Positions 1-11,045 of a stretch of DNA of 64,000 bases are shown one piece after another. Every line of letters starts with the position of its first letter. Positions within the stretch are counted from its first letter, which is position 1. The stretch is taken from contig JBITNC010000001.1 of NCBI GenBank assembly GCA_050084985.1, positions 104,036,001 to 104,100,000 on the forward strand. Direction: 5' to 3'. A program made the position numbers and the translations under genes. Origin of the DNA: Nageia nagi. Lineage: Eukaryota > Pinophyta. Under the pieces are notes generated by a model, which searched no databases, had not been told where the DNA came from, and saw nothing but the letters and a program-made list of their open reading frames with translations.

Positions 1-698
1 CCTACCAGCCGGCCAACCAGCCAGACCCTGTCAGAATTGACCAACCAACCAGCTAGCCAGCCAACCAGATAAGATATTGATCTACTAGTGCTAGCTAATC
101 TGAAGGATATAAATCCGATAAAGCTAACTGATCTACAGGCCACTGGCTAAAAATAGAGAGCATTTCTTTTCTCATTTAACACCAAATTTCAATTGCTAAA
201 AAGCCATGACACTTGGATATGAGTTACTAAAGGGTTGGGGGTAACCTCACAACCTTCTAGATCTAGCTTGGGTTTAAGTTGGGTTTGTTTGTATCTATAA
301 ATAAGAGGCTTGAGTTGAGGCATGTAGATTGAAGTTTGTAAGTAGTTTTAGTAGCAGTTGTGAGTTGCTTGTAATTGTAGTTTGGTGGCTTATGTAGATA
401 GCCTAAGAGAGAGAGATTGTAGTGAGGCTTTGTTGTAGCTCCAAAGTGAAGGTTGTAGCAAGGTTGTGCTACTGGTTTATTGCTTGGAGGACTTGGAAGA
501 ATGTTATGCAAAAGGGTTGAAAGCTTCTCCATGGATGTAGCCTACATTAGGTGAACCATGTTATCTCTTGTGTTTCTCATTGTGTGATTGATGTTCATAA
601 TTGTTTGATTTCAGTATGCTTGAATGTTGTGTTTTTTTTGCCAAGGAGTAGGAGAACTATTGATGCTCTTGTTTATATGAAATTATTGAATCCTAACA
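1..698 (+). repeat. 5' LTR of Copia-A (partial)
   Basis: It aligns without a net length change to 4751-5448. The first 100 bp are a GC-richer array of short motifs built from CCAGCC, GGCCAACC and CTAGCC. A TATA box lies at 296-303. The CA end is followed by AG and then the primer binding site. Scattered substitutions against the 3' LTR show that the insertion is not recent. Confidence 0.93.
296..303 (+). promoter_or_regulatory. TATA box of Copia-A 5' LTR
   Basis: TATAAATA followed by AGAGGCTTGAG, conserved in both LTRs and placed where the U3/R boundary is expected. It probably directs the genomic RNA of the element. Confidence 0.6.
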
Positions 699-700
699 AG

Positions 701-711
701 TGGTATCAAAG
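701..711 (+). other. Primer binding site of Copia-A
   Basis: TGGTATCAAAG begins two bases after the LTR end. It resembles TGGTATCAGAG, the complement of the initiator Met-tRNA 3' end used by most plant Copia elements, with one change. Confidence 0.8.
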
Positions 712-775
712 ATTATTGTTTTGTTGGGATTTTGTTGGTGAATCTTGTTTGTAGATTGGAACCAAGAAGAGCACT

Positions 776-1801
776 ATGGTAGAAGAAGGGAGGCTGAAGG
801 TGGAAAGATTTAATGGGAAAGGATTTCAATTTTGGAAAATACAAATGGAAGACTACCTCTACCAAAAGGATCTCTATCAACCTCTAGAAGATAAGAGTAA
901 GAAACTGGCTACTATGAGTGATGGAGATTGGAACTTGTTGGATAGAAAAGCCTTAGGGGATGTTAGACTTTGTTTAAGTTCTAGTGTAGCTTTCAATATT
1001 GCCGATGAAAAAACTACTAAAGGAGTAATGGATAAACTTGTAAAAATGTATGAAAAACCATCCACCTCAAACAAAGTATACTTAATGAAGAAATTGTTTA
1101 ACATGAAAATGAATGAAGGTAGTTTAGTTCAAGACCATGTTAATGAATTCAACACAATCACAAATCAGTTAACTTCAGTTAAGATAGAATTTGAAGATGA
1201 AGTAAGAGCTTTATTAATTCTATGTTCACTTCCAGATAGTTGGAATAGCTTTGTTATGGTTGTTAGTAATTCTTCTTCTAATGCGGTTTTGGTCTTTGAT
1301 GAAGTTGTTGGAACAATTCTAAGTGAGGACATGAGGAGAAAGTCCATAGGAGAAAGTTCCAATGCTGCTCTCATAGTAGAGATAAGAGGAAGATCAAGGG
1401 AAAGAAGGAGAAACATGTCAAGAAGCAAATCACAAGGAAGGTCAAAATCAAAAGGTAACACTAAATTGGAATGTTGGCATTGTGGTAAAAAGGGTCACAT
1501 TAAGAAAGATTGTTGGAATAGGAAAGGAAAAGAAAGTGATAGTAGTAATAATAAAAATGAAAGCACAAGTAACCAAGAGGCAAATATTCTTGGTGAATTA
1601 ATTCAAGATGCTTTAATCATGTCTCATGAAAAGAATGGTGATTATTGGGTTCTTGATTCAGGTGCTTCATTTCATGCTACTCCACATAAGAACTATTTCT
1701 CAAATTACACACAAGGTGACTTTGGTCAAGTATTATTAGGTAATGCACACCCATGCAAGATTGTTGGTATTGGCAATATAACAATGAAATTACCTAAATG
1801 A
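776..1801 (+). pseudogene. Copia-A gag-protease
   Basis: Open for 341 codons from the ATG at 776, the first good start downstream of the primer binding site. The N-terminal half is a Copia gag domain (FNGKGFQFWKIQMEDYL near residue 14 onward). An Arg/Ser-rich basic stretch at about 205-225 precedes the nucleic-acid-binding knuckle CWHCGKKGHIKKDC (about residues 233-246), a perfect CX2CX4HX4C. The aspartic protease active site LDSGASFHATP lies near residue 293. The product would form the virus-like particle and process the polyprotein. A TGA at 1799-1801 truncates the protein within protease; the same frame continues past it with further stops. Identification is firm; loss of the downstream polyprotein makes it a pseudogene. 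Confidence 0.9.
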
Positions 1802-4653
1802 ACATAATGGACTCTTAATGATGCTAGACATATTCCAGACCTTAAAAGAAATCTTATATAAAAAAGTAAATTGGATAAGGAGGGTTATGTGATGAAATTT
1901 GGGGATGGTAGTTGGAAAGTAACTAAAGGTTCAATGGTATATGCAAAGGTAAATTTGGTGGGGTCTCTTTATTTGCTCACAAATGTCTTTGATTATTCAT
2001 TGAATCTTGTTTCAATAGGCAATGATGCATCACTATGGCACAATAGGCTTGGACATATGAGTGAGAAAGGCATGAAAATGTTACACTCTAATGGTTCACT
2101 CCCTAATCTAAAAGAGGTTGATTTAGGATTCTATGAAGATTATGTGTATGGAAAACAAAGAAGGGTTAGTTTTCTTAAAGTTGGCAAAGAAAAGAAGAGT
2201 AAAAAATTAGAGCTTCTTCATACAGATGTGTGGGGTCCTGCACAGGTTTGCTAACTTGGGGGCTCATCTTATTTTGTCACTTTTATTGATGATTGTACTA
2301 GAAAGACATGGGTATACTATATTAAAAGAAATCTGATGTGTTTGAAACATTTAAGAGGTGGAAGGCATTGGTTGAGAATGAAACTAATTCTAAGTTAAAA
2401 TGTCTTAAGTCCGATAATGGTGGGGAATTTTGCAACAATGAGTTTGATTCATTTTGTTCACACAATGGCATTAGAAGGATTAAGGTAGTTCCTAGAACTC
2501 TACAAGAAAATGTGGTTGTTGAAAGAATGAATAGGACTATCTTGGAAAGGGATAGAAGTATGAGGATACATGCTGGGTTTCCTTTGAATCTTTGGGCTAA
2601 TGCTGTTGACACTACTATTTACTTGATTAATAGGAGTCCATTTATGGCTTTAGATGGAGGTATTCCATAGGAGATGTGGACAAGTAAAAAGGTGAATTAC
2701 TCATTCTTGAGAGTCTTTGGTTGTGAGGCTTTTGCACATATTGATAAAGATGATAGAAAGAAACTTGATACAAAATCACAAAAAAGCTATCTTGTTGGAT
2801 ATGGTGTTAATGACTTGGGATATAGGTTATGGGATGTTGATAACCATAAAATCATTAGAAGTAGAGATGTTGTATTCAATGAGAAAAGCATGTATAAAGA
2901 TAGATTGTAAAAGGTTGAGGAACCCAAGTCTGTATCTCTAGAAGATGTTGATCAATATAAGGGTCTTGTTAATAATAATGTTCAAGCACCTCTGCCACAA
3001 ACACCTCAAACTTTGTCACTTAGAAGGTCCTCAAGGACTAGAAAACCTCCTGAATGATATTCTCCTACTCTTTATCATGTTCTTTATACTGATGATGGTG
3101 AACCTGAATGTTTTGATGAAGCTATGCAGGGTGGTACACAAATTAAGTGGGAGCATGTTATGAAGGAGGAGATGGACTCCTTACTTAAGAATCAGACTTG
3201 GAGTTTAGTTGAGCTTCTAGAGGTTAAGAAGGCACTTACTAACAAATGGGTGTATAGGATAAAGGAAGAGGGAGACGGGCGATAAAGGTACAAGGTAAGA
3301 CTTGTGGTAAAGGGTTTTGCTCAGAAAAAAGGTATAGATTATGATGAGATCTTTTCTCCAGTTGTTAAAATGACCTCAATTAGAGAAATATTGAATCTTG
3401 TTGCTACTAAAAACTTGTTTCTTGAACAATTGGATGTAAAGATAGCTTTCCTTCATGTGGATTTGGAGGAGGATATTTATATGCATCAACCCAAAGGTTT
3501 TGAGGTCAAAGGTAAAGAAGGGTATGTATGTAAATTGAAAAAGAGCTTGTATAGTTTGAAGCAAGCACCTAGGCAATGGTATCACAAGTTTGATACTTTC
3601 ATGATAACAAATAAATTTGTAAGATGTCAATCGGATCATTGTGTATATGTAAAGAAGGCAACAAATGGAAACTATGCAATCTTGCTTTTGTATGTAGATG
3701 ATATGTTGGTAGCAGGATCTAGTATGCAAGATATTATTGATCTTAAGAAAACATTTGCTAATACTTTTTAAATGAAGGATTTGGGTGAAGCTAAACAAAT
3801 TCTTGGAATGAAAATAATAAGAGATAAACAAAACCACTTGCTTAGACTAAGTCAAGAAGATTATATTGATAAGGTTCTTAAAAGGTTCAATATGAAAGAT
3901 GCAAAATCTGTAACTACACCATTGGCAAAGCATTTTAAACTCACCAAACATTTAAGTCCTAAGACAGATAAGGAAAAGGAGTACATGACTAAGGTTCCCT
4001 ATTCTTTGGCAGTTGGGAGTTTAATGTATGCAATGGTATGTACTAGACCATATATAACACAAGCAGTGGGAGTGGTTAGTAGATTCATGAACAATCGAGG
4101 AAAAGGGCATTGGGAAGTAGTTAAATGGATCCTTAGGTATTTAAGGGGTACTTCTCATTACTCTTTATGTTTTGGTGGATCTAACTCTTGTTTGCAAGGT
4201 TATGTTGACTCTGACATGGCAGGTGATATAGATGGTGGGAGAAGCACTACAGGATATGTGTTTACCATTGGAGGTACAACAGTTAGTTGGATTTCTAAGC
4301 TCCAATAAGTTGTGGCTCTCTCCACTACTAAGGTAGAGTATGCTACAATTACAGAAGGTAGCAAAGAATTGATTTGGTTGAAGAGGTTGATGGAGGAACT
4401 AGGAAAGGTGCAGGAGGATGCGAAGCTATGGAGCGATAGCTAGAGTGCTATCCATCTTGCAAAGAACTCAACCTTCCATTCAAGAACCAAACATATCAAA
4501 TTGAGGTACCACTTCATCAGGATAGCATTGGAAGATGGTTTAGTCAGTTTGGGAAAGATTCACATGTCTCAAAATCCTATAGACATGTTCACTAAAGTTG
4601 TTACAAAGGAGAAGTTGGGCTCTTGCTCAACTTGGATTGGTCTTAAGGAGTAA
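1802..4653 (+). pseudogene. Copia-A pol remnant: integrase, RT, RNase H
   Basis: Integrase: the HHCC region starts with LWHNRLGH, but the first Cys of the usual CxxC region reads Y (EDYVYGKQ). Catalytic signatures HTDVWGP, KSDNGGEF and a decayed PQQNGVAER-like segment follow. After a frameshift near 2335 one frame runs to the natural stop at 4651-4653, broken by stops at 2668, 2908, 3055, 3283, 3769, 4306 and 4441. RT shows FAQKKGIDYDEIFSPVVK (about 3313) and the YVDD catalytic box at about 3691. RNase H shows YVDSDMAGD (about 4200) and ALSTTKVEYA. The last residues precede the polypurine tract by about 50 bp. The product would copy and integrate the element; it cannot be made now. Confidence 0.9.
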
Positions 4654-4700
4654 AGGCCAAGATGAGAAGCTTTCAACCCTTGTTGCATAGAAGGAAGTCT

Positions 4701-4713
4701 CCAAGTGGGAGAC
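4701..4713 (+). other. Polypurine tract of Copia-A
   Basis: CCAAGTGGGAGAC lies directly before the 3' LTR, as expected for the plus-strand primer of a plant Copia element. Confidence 0.8.
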
Positions 4714-4716
4714 TAT

Positions 4717-5448
4717 TGAAAATGGAGACTATAGCTAGCTGACCAACTAGCCTACCAATCGGCCAACCGGCTAGACCTTGTCAGAATCGGCCAATCGGCT
4801 AGCCAGCCGGCCAACCGACTAAGAGATTGATCTGCTATTGCTAGCCAATCTGAAGGATACCAATTCAATAAAGCTAACTAATTTGCAAGGTAATGGCTAA
4901 AAATAGAGAGCATTTCTTTTCTCCTTTAATACCAAATTTCAGTTACCAAGAAGCCATGACACTTGGATATGAGTTACTAAAGGGTTGGGGGTAACCTCAC
5001 AACCTACTAGATCCAGCTTAGGTTTAAGTTAGGTTTATTTGTATCTATAAATAAGAGGCTTGAGTTGAGGCATGTAGATTGAAGTTTTTAAGTAGGTTTA
5101 GCAGCAGTTGTGAGTTGCTTGTAATTGTAGTTTGGTGGCTTATGTAGATAGCCTAAGAGAGAGAGATTATAGTGAGGCTTTGTTGTAGCTCCAAAGTGAA
5201 GGTTGTAGCAAGGTTGTGCTACTGGTTTGTTGCTTGGAGGACTTGAAAGAATGTTATGTAAAAGGGTTGAAAGCTTCTCCGTGGATGTAGCCTACATTGG
5301 GTGAACCATGTTATCTCTTATGTTTCTCATTGTGTGATTGATGTTCATAGTTGTTTGATTTCAGTATGCTTGAATGTTGTGTTTTTTTTGCCAAGGAGTA
5401 GGAGAACTATTGATGCTCTTATTTATATGAAATTATTGAATCCTAACA
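4717..5448 (+). repeat. 3' LTR of Copia-A
   Basis: Starts TGAAAATGG and ends TCCTAACA, 732 bp. TATA box at 5046-5053. The first 120 bp hold the same GGCCAATCGG/CTAGCC motif array as the left LTR and keep several CpG sites in an otherwise CpG-poor region. Confidence 0.92.
5046..5053 (+). promoter_or_regulatory. TATA box of Copia-A 3' LTR
   Basis: TATAAATA, identical in context to 296-303. In a 3' LTR it could send transcripts into the flanking Gypsy-A sequence, antisense to its gag. Confidence 0.5.
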
Positions 5449-6094
5449 TTTTTGGTGGAAGTTTTTTAGGTACTTGAAATAAATCTTCAAATTCAAAAAT
5501 TACCTGTTTAACTTCTTCTTTGTATTGTGGTTCACAATCCTCAAGTGCCTTTATGATTTCTACTTCATCTTGAGATTTCACCATTGCAAGTACAAACATT
5601 TGTCCTGTATTGATTAGTTTCTTTGCTTGTCCTGTAGTAATAAAAAAAATATCCTTTTTCTTGATTTGATGAGCACTAACCATGTATTCAATTCCATCTT
5701 TAATGAGTCTATATTTGTTTTCCTTTCTATAAAATAAAGCATCTCTTTCCCATAGATAAGGACTACCAAGCACAATCCCACAAATATCCAAAGGAACAAC
5801 ATCAAGTAAAACTTCATCAATGTATTCCCTATTAATCCATCCCAATGGATATGGGTTTGGATGCGATTGAGTAGTGAGTGCAAGTGATTTGACATACTTT
5901 TCTACAATTAAGTTAGCTTGAGATCCAGAGTCAAACAATGTATCAATCCTAGTCTTCTTAGCTTGCACCTTGATGTGAAAAAGTTCAATTTTCTTCTTTT
6001 CCTCATCTTCATTAGGTGTATTATGCAAAACCATACATGCCATTTTATCATCTACATCTGAACCATCCTCAATTTTCTTAGTAATAGTATTTGT
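5449..6094 (-). pseudogene. Gypsy-A protease and start of pol
   Basis: Minus-strand frame with the retropepsin-type active site IDTLFDSGSQANLI, here with an intact DSG triad, unlike the NSG in Gypsy-B. Downstream are LDICGIVLGSPYLWERD and a tail leading towards RT (FEFEDLFQVPK). Compared with Gypsy-B about 45 bp are missing just after PYPLGW, so the protease core is shortened. The last codons of the open frame (below 5449) are Copia-A LTR sequence, not Gypsy. Role if active: cleavage of the Gag-Pol polyprotein. Confidence 0.85.
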
Positions 6095-7185
6095 TTACTT
6101 TCTTTGACCTTTAGGTTTAGGGTGTAATTCAGGATGCAATTTCCAACATTTAGCCTCTAAATGACCTTCTTTTTTACAATGCATACATACATCTTTAGAC
6201 TTCTCTTTTTGTGTAGTAGACATAGTTTTCTTTTTCCCCTTTCCTTTATTCCTTTTAGAATCATTATTACTATTATTATTAGAAGCATTGTTCTTTTTCC
6301 CATCCTTAACATATTTTCCCCTTTCTTCTAAGTGAGTAGCTTGTACACAAACTTTATCCAAATCATTTGGATCAAACATCAATATTGTATGCCTTAAATA
6401 ATTGTGCAAACCACCAATATACTTAAGAAGAATATCTTGGGAATCAAGAGGAATACCTAGCATTGTAGCTCTTCTTTGGAATTTTGTAGTGTACTCTTAC
6501 ACACTTTGCCCTTTGCCTTGATGGAAAGTTTGCCATTTCATGATTGCCTTTTGTCGATAACCCAAAGGATAAAATTGATTTCTAAGCAATTGTACAAAAT
6601 GAGTCCAAGAAGCAATACAAGCTTGAATAGATTCATTCTTACTTTGTAAACAACTTTCCCACCAATCAAGTGCATTACCACTCATTTTAAGAGTTGCTAA
6701 TTGGATTTTATCCTCATCTCTTACAATTCTTTTGAATTCTATAATATACCTCAATTTATTTAATCCAATGGTCTAATTTCTCAGCATTCACATCTCCAAT
6801 AAAGTAAGCAAATCAAATTTAACTTCCAATTTCAAAGGAAAACTTTGAAAAACACTATGTGTAACATCATTCTAAATTTTATTACATTCACTAGTTTCAC
6901 CTTCATTTTTCTTGTATTGTTATTCCTAAAATTGTTGGAATTGTAAAGACATTTTCTGGAACATTGTGGCAAGATCAGCAATTTGCTTTTCCACATTAGA
7001 CCCTCCTTCATTGGCCATGGCTCCAAGCTCTCTTTACTTCTTTAGCCAAACTTTAGAACCAATTTTTGGATCCTCCTCCACAAATTCTCCTTCTCCTTTC
7101 TTGCTTTGTGACCTGCTATACATGCAAAAACACTTTCCAAACACCAAAACAATCTCAAAAATAGAGGTTATCCCAATGATTTCAA
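6095..7185 (-). pseudogene. Gypsy-A gag
   Basis: Nucleocapsid-forming Gag of a Ty3/Gypsy element. The core retrotransposon gag domain is visible as ATLKMSGNALDWWESCL, then FYPLGYRQKAIMKW and TTKFQRRATMLGIP. The C-terminal part has an Asn/Ser/Lys-rich linker followed by the zinc knuckle CMHCKKEGHLEAKC (CX2CX4HX4C, about 6140-6185). The N-terminus reads from close to the primer binding site, with the MYSRSQSKKGEGEFVEED segment shared with Gypsy-B. Stops near 7030, 6495 and in between break it into at least four pieces. It keeps about 90 bp before the DWW motif that Gypsy-B has lost. Confidence 0.85.
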
Positions 7186-7187
7186 CT

Positions 7188-7200
7188 TGCTCTAATACCA
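7188..7200 (-). other. Primer binding site of Gypsy-A
   Basis: Reads TGGTATTAGAGCA on the minus strand, one change from the Met-tRNA-complementary TGGTATCAGAGCA seen in Gypsy-B. It lies four bases from the LTR. Confidence 0.8.
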
Positions 7201-7204
7201 AGCT

Positions 7205-8317
7205 TGATCCATAAACCATAAGATTAAAAATTTCAATTTAACCTCTTCAAATGAATCAATTCACACTTAAAACAATTTAAGTGCTTGTAAAGGAAATTTA
7301 GGAAACTAATTGTAAACACAGAGAAGAGAAAAGCATTCACCAAAGAAGAGACAAGCAAAAATTATCTTGGTTCACCTAGTATGGGCTACATCCAACTCAA
7401 AAGCTCTCTCCTTTCAATGGGTGGAATCACTTTACAAGGCCTCCAAGGTCCTTCAAAACCTCCTCTCACATTCACAACACACTTCCAGCTCTAAAAATCA
7501 CAACAAAATTAAAAACACTTCCCAAAATCTTCTTCCCCCCTTTCTTGTACAATTTGCTCCCTTTTTATACAATTTTGGGGGCTAAAATTGTAGAGAATTA
7601 CAACTAGGAAATTGAGGAAAAAAAACATATTTTTAGATACCCATTAACCTCCTTGATCTTCCTATCAAATTTGGCTCAAATGGTTGCAAAAATCTCCTAA
7701 AAATGAGCTCTGAAATTGAAAAACATGCTCTCTAGATTGTTTCCAAGCTTACAAGATTAATCAGCCCAAAAATAGGACCTTAGGCAAATAAAAAATCACG
7801 AAAAACCTTAGAAATACCAAATACATTAACAAATTAAAAATAGGTGGGTGCGCTATGGTGCTAACACATGGCACTACTAGGCAAAAGTCAAATAGTTAAA
7901 TGAATGGCTTGAGTGGTAGTTTAGCTAATCACATTGGTTGTACAGTAGGTGGCTTATAGTCTGGCATGGACGAGTTGTGTGCGATCACTATCGTGTGGGC
8001 AGATGGTCTAACAGGTGGTCAGATGTGAGGGTCCACTATGGTAGGTGGGTTGGTTATCAAATGGTCAACTCGCCCTATCACCTCCATGCAGTCTTGGTCA
8101 CCTACGTGGCCTCCATGGTGGCAGGTGGGTCCCACCATATTTGATTTTTTTTTTTTTTTTACAAAAATACACAAAATGGACTTAAGGCCATATCTTCCTC
8201 ATATGGACTCAGATTCTCGATTTGAAAGAATCATTGGAAAGTTGAAGACAAGATGATCACATTGAACACACTAAAATGGAGATTATTGAATGTTGAAGGG
8301 ATCCAAATTTTGGATCA
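7205..8317 (-). repeat. 5' LTR of Gypsy-A, long U3 form
   Basis: Ends match the Gypsy-B LTRs: TGATCCATAAACC at the low end and CCAAATTTTGGATCA at the high end. The LTR is about 1.11 kb against about 0.65 kb in Gypsy-B. The extra 460-470 bp lies at roughly 7660-8150 and is GC-richer, with GGTGG-rich stretches and a T17 run at 8143-8160. Confidence 0.85.
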
Positions 8318-8519
8318 CCACTTTATGATCACTCCCTTTGTTTGTTAGCACATTAACCATCACTTTAATCACTATATGATATTTGTTATCATCCTTATAC
8401 TATGATATTTTGGATATTAAGTATCTAGATTATGACATAAATTTTTATGATACTATGATTTAACATTCTTAAGATCTATATTCTCTTTGGAAGATATTCT
8501 TTTTAATTTCAGCCTTAGA

Positions 8520-9980
8520 CAAAATACATAACCAATTTCCTTAGGATCCTTAGCATTTATGTTGACAAAAATGACTACGCTAGAATTAGTGTCTACAATA
8601 GTCCTTTCACATTTAAAATGATCATCAATCATAAGGTTGGTATCATTTTATAAACCAAATATTAATCATTATATATATTTATGTTCATACATTTGCATTT
8701 AAGAATGGGTCATGCACCTCATGATGATGTTGACATATCTTATTATGATCTTCTATGTATACATCCAAGAATGAAACATTACATATTTCTATGATGATAT
8801 GAATCTAAGAATAGGATATTTCATATTTTGAAGATGATGTAATCATATTATATTAATTTCATCCTTTCTTGATTATTGCTATATCATTTGTGATGAAATA
8901 TTATTCATTTATAATGATTTACTATAATTATCATTGCTATATATTTATTGTGATAAATTATTTTCATTATTAGAGGGTTAAGTATCTACATTTTGACATG
9001 ATTTTTTATGATGTTATGATCTAACATATTCTATGGCATAAATATGTTTTGGAAGATTGTAATTTTTATATTAGTTTTTTCATGTTATTATTTGCTCTTA
9101 GTTTATTCTACTTCATGCAAGTCATTCCATATCATAACCAAGGCAAAGAGAGGAAAATATACACCATCGATCCTTGAGAATTGGATGCATCCACTATAAA
9201 ATAAGAAAGTATCAAAGTTTTTCTTCTCTTTCCTTTTCTACTTCCTTTGCAAATACAATTACATTTCATTTCATTATATTTACAAAGGGGGACATCTGTT
9301 GATACCTAATTTTGGTCCACCTAATGTGGTCCCCACTTAGGTATCTTATTTTGTTAATATTATATCATTTTGTTATATTAATATCATATTATATCATATA
9401 TGTTATATTGGTCTACTTAATAGACCTCACATGTAATCTTTTTATTATTTATGCAAGTTACATTAGAGGCCATAGTAGCTTCTATGTGGAGGTACTCTTT
9501 CATATTTAAAGGTAAGTATGATTACATGGGAAAGCATCAAGATTTTATCCCAACATTCAGTACCTACTTTTAAGCATTTCCAATTTGTGCCTATTGAGAT
9601 TGGGATCTTGTTATCACTTGAGAATATATATCACTCCATCTTTTGTAATTATATGTTTGGCTTGGTTTATCGATATTATGTTGTGCATTGACTTTTGGTA
9701 GTGAACTCTAATCATCAGGAACCCTAGAATTCATACTCTTATGTGCACTCATGCTATTATTTTTTAATGTAGAATCCACTTTAGAATGTGCACCTATGGT
9801 TCCTTTCTTTCTACTATGTTATGTGAGGTTCACACATCAATGTAACATACTTCAAAAAGTTCTAGTTTGCATATAATCAACTTCTCCTAAGTAAGGATTT
9901 ACAAGTATGTAGCTATCTCTTAATCCCTTTCTCATCAGTGCATTACTATTATCTTGATCTAATAGTCTAAGTATTGCTTT
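8520..9980 (+). repeat. Degenerate direct repeat, copy 1: element 3' end plus LTR start
   Basis: About 1.4 kb that reappears in the same orientation at 13040-14540. Shared landmarks are GGGCATGTACCTCATGATGATG-like text, a pyrimidine-rich TTCTTCTC block, a polypurine tract (AAAGGGGGACATC at 9285-9296), an LTR-like start TGTTGATACC at 9297, CCCACTTAGG, and CTTGTTATCACTTGAGA near 9610. The polypurine tract followed by TG suggests the 3' end of an LTR retrotransposon. A second, weaker internal duplication (8416 and 8980) lies within it. No coding frame survives. Confidence 0.6.
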
Positions 9981-10470
9981 ATTTGCTTCTATTTTGTTAT
10001 ACTTAAAATTATTATTTTTATGATAAAATATGAATGTTCAACATACTTTCTACCTATTTTATTATTAATGATAACTAAAAATATTTAACAAATCTCACCA
10101 ACTACCCTAAGTATCTCCTTATATCTATCCATACTCACATTGTCCTTTTCTAGTTGAGTAGTAAAACTCCTCAATCCTTTGATATTCATGTAGTGGTAAT
10201 AAATAATTATTGGTATAATACCCAAATAGAACTATGTTTTTAAGGAATTGTAAGGTAATAAGAAATGATTGAAATTATCTCTTTTCCTAGTGACATGAAC
10301 AATTTTTCTCTCAACCTCCTTTATCCTCATAGTTAATTGCATATGCTCACTCTCCAATTCTAAAATCATAGCCTATAAGTTCTTATTCCCTACAAAAAAT
10401 AAAGTTTGAATAATTATATTTACAAAATATTATTTAAATTAAAGTTAAAAAAATAATTTTACTTGTTATA

Positions 10471-11045
10471 CTAACTTAATATAGAATCCAAAGGAACACT
10501 AGCAGGAATGGAAATACAAGAGGGGAAAAATGTAATAAGATTACCAAATTCTATCATGGTTGCAATTGCAACCTTAGTACTAGTAGGATAATTTATATAA
10601 GTATGGGAAATAAGTGCATATAGGAAGTTTATATCTTGAATATCTCTATGAATGATGGCCTCATCTTTCATATCAACATCATCCTAAAAGCTAGAATTAC
10701 TCTATAAGGTCTCATAATATTAATTTGAGTCAGAATGAGAAAGGATAAAATGTACAAGTTGTATACCTTCCAACATAAAATGTATTCATTTTTAATATTT
10801 TCTATATCTATATTGAGTCTGATATAGCAAGGCAATTTAGGTTTGGGCTCCAACCATCTATTATTCAAAAAAGGTATTATTTGATCTCCATCTAGTGTAT
10901 CCTTATTTGTATTAAATTGGATAAAGTACAATATGATTGGGGGAATGTATTGGGTGACTCCAAAATACCTCAATACCCTCTTAGGATGATAAGGATCTAC
11001 TACTCTATTTTTTTTTAAATTGTAAGAAGCATGGTTATTATGCAT
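10471..11045 (-). pseudogene. Possible plant-mobile-domain (PMD-like) fragment
   Basis: Two overlapping minus-strand frames, 125 codons (11045-10668) followed by 66 codons (10671-10471) in another phase. The first carries HPKRVLRYFGVTQYIPP, which resembles the SRVMRQFG-x-x-Q-x-IPP signature of plant mobile domain / aminotransferase-like proteins. A Trp-rich segment (WLEPKPKLP, then YILCWKVYNLY) sits where such proteins have a conserved Trp block. PMD genes occur as host genes and as extra ORFs in plant transposons. It lies between the two LTR-like repeats, so it may have been carried by that element. The start is arbitrary and the upstream region 11046-11700 shows no continuation that I recognise. 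The call rests on one motif. Confidence 0.35.

Larger units (their letters stand above)
1..5448 (+). mobile_element. Copia-A: Ty1/Copia LTR retrotransposon, left end cut by window
   Basis: The two LTRs align end to end: base 1 matches base 4751 and both LTRs finish in TCCTAACA (698 and 5448). This leaves about 34 bp of the left LTR outside the window. Between them, in Copia order, lie a primer binding site, gag with a CCHC knuckle, aspartic protease, integrase, reverse transcriptase, RNase H and a polypurine tract. The element carries at least seven premature stops and one frameshift in pol, so it is dead as an autonomous unit. It lies inside a Gypsy element: sequence right after 5448 matches the unbroken Gypsy-B copy near 58264. 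Confidence 0.95.
5449..8317 (-). mobile_element. Gypsy-A: 5' part of a Ty3/Gypsy element, cut by Copia-A
   Basis: Read on the minus strand: 5' LTR (8317-7205), primer binding site (7200-7188), gag, and the protease region, ending abruptly at the Copia-A LTR. The same order is complete in Gypsy-B (54800-60602) at high similarity, so the RT, integrase and 3' LTR presumably lie left of the window beyond Copia-A. Gag contains several stops. Confidence 0.9.

Noticed and set aside
263-532. 89-codon open frame on the minus strand
   Set aside because: It lies wholly inside the Copia-A 5' LTR, is antisense to it, and has no recognisable motif. Its Pro/Asn/Thr-rich text follows the LTR base composition.
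7367-7585. Open frame with low-complexity Ser/Leu text
   Set aside because: Antisense reading of the Gypsy-A LTR; the homologous LTRs in Gypsy-B do not keep it open.
9312-9509. 65-codon hydrophobic frame that could look like a membrane peptide
   Set aside because: It is A+T-rich LTR sequence giving Ile/Leu/Tyr codons by composition; the matching repeat near 13870 does not conserve it.
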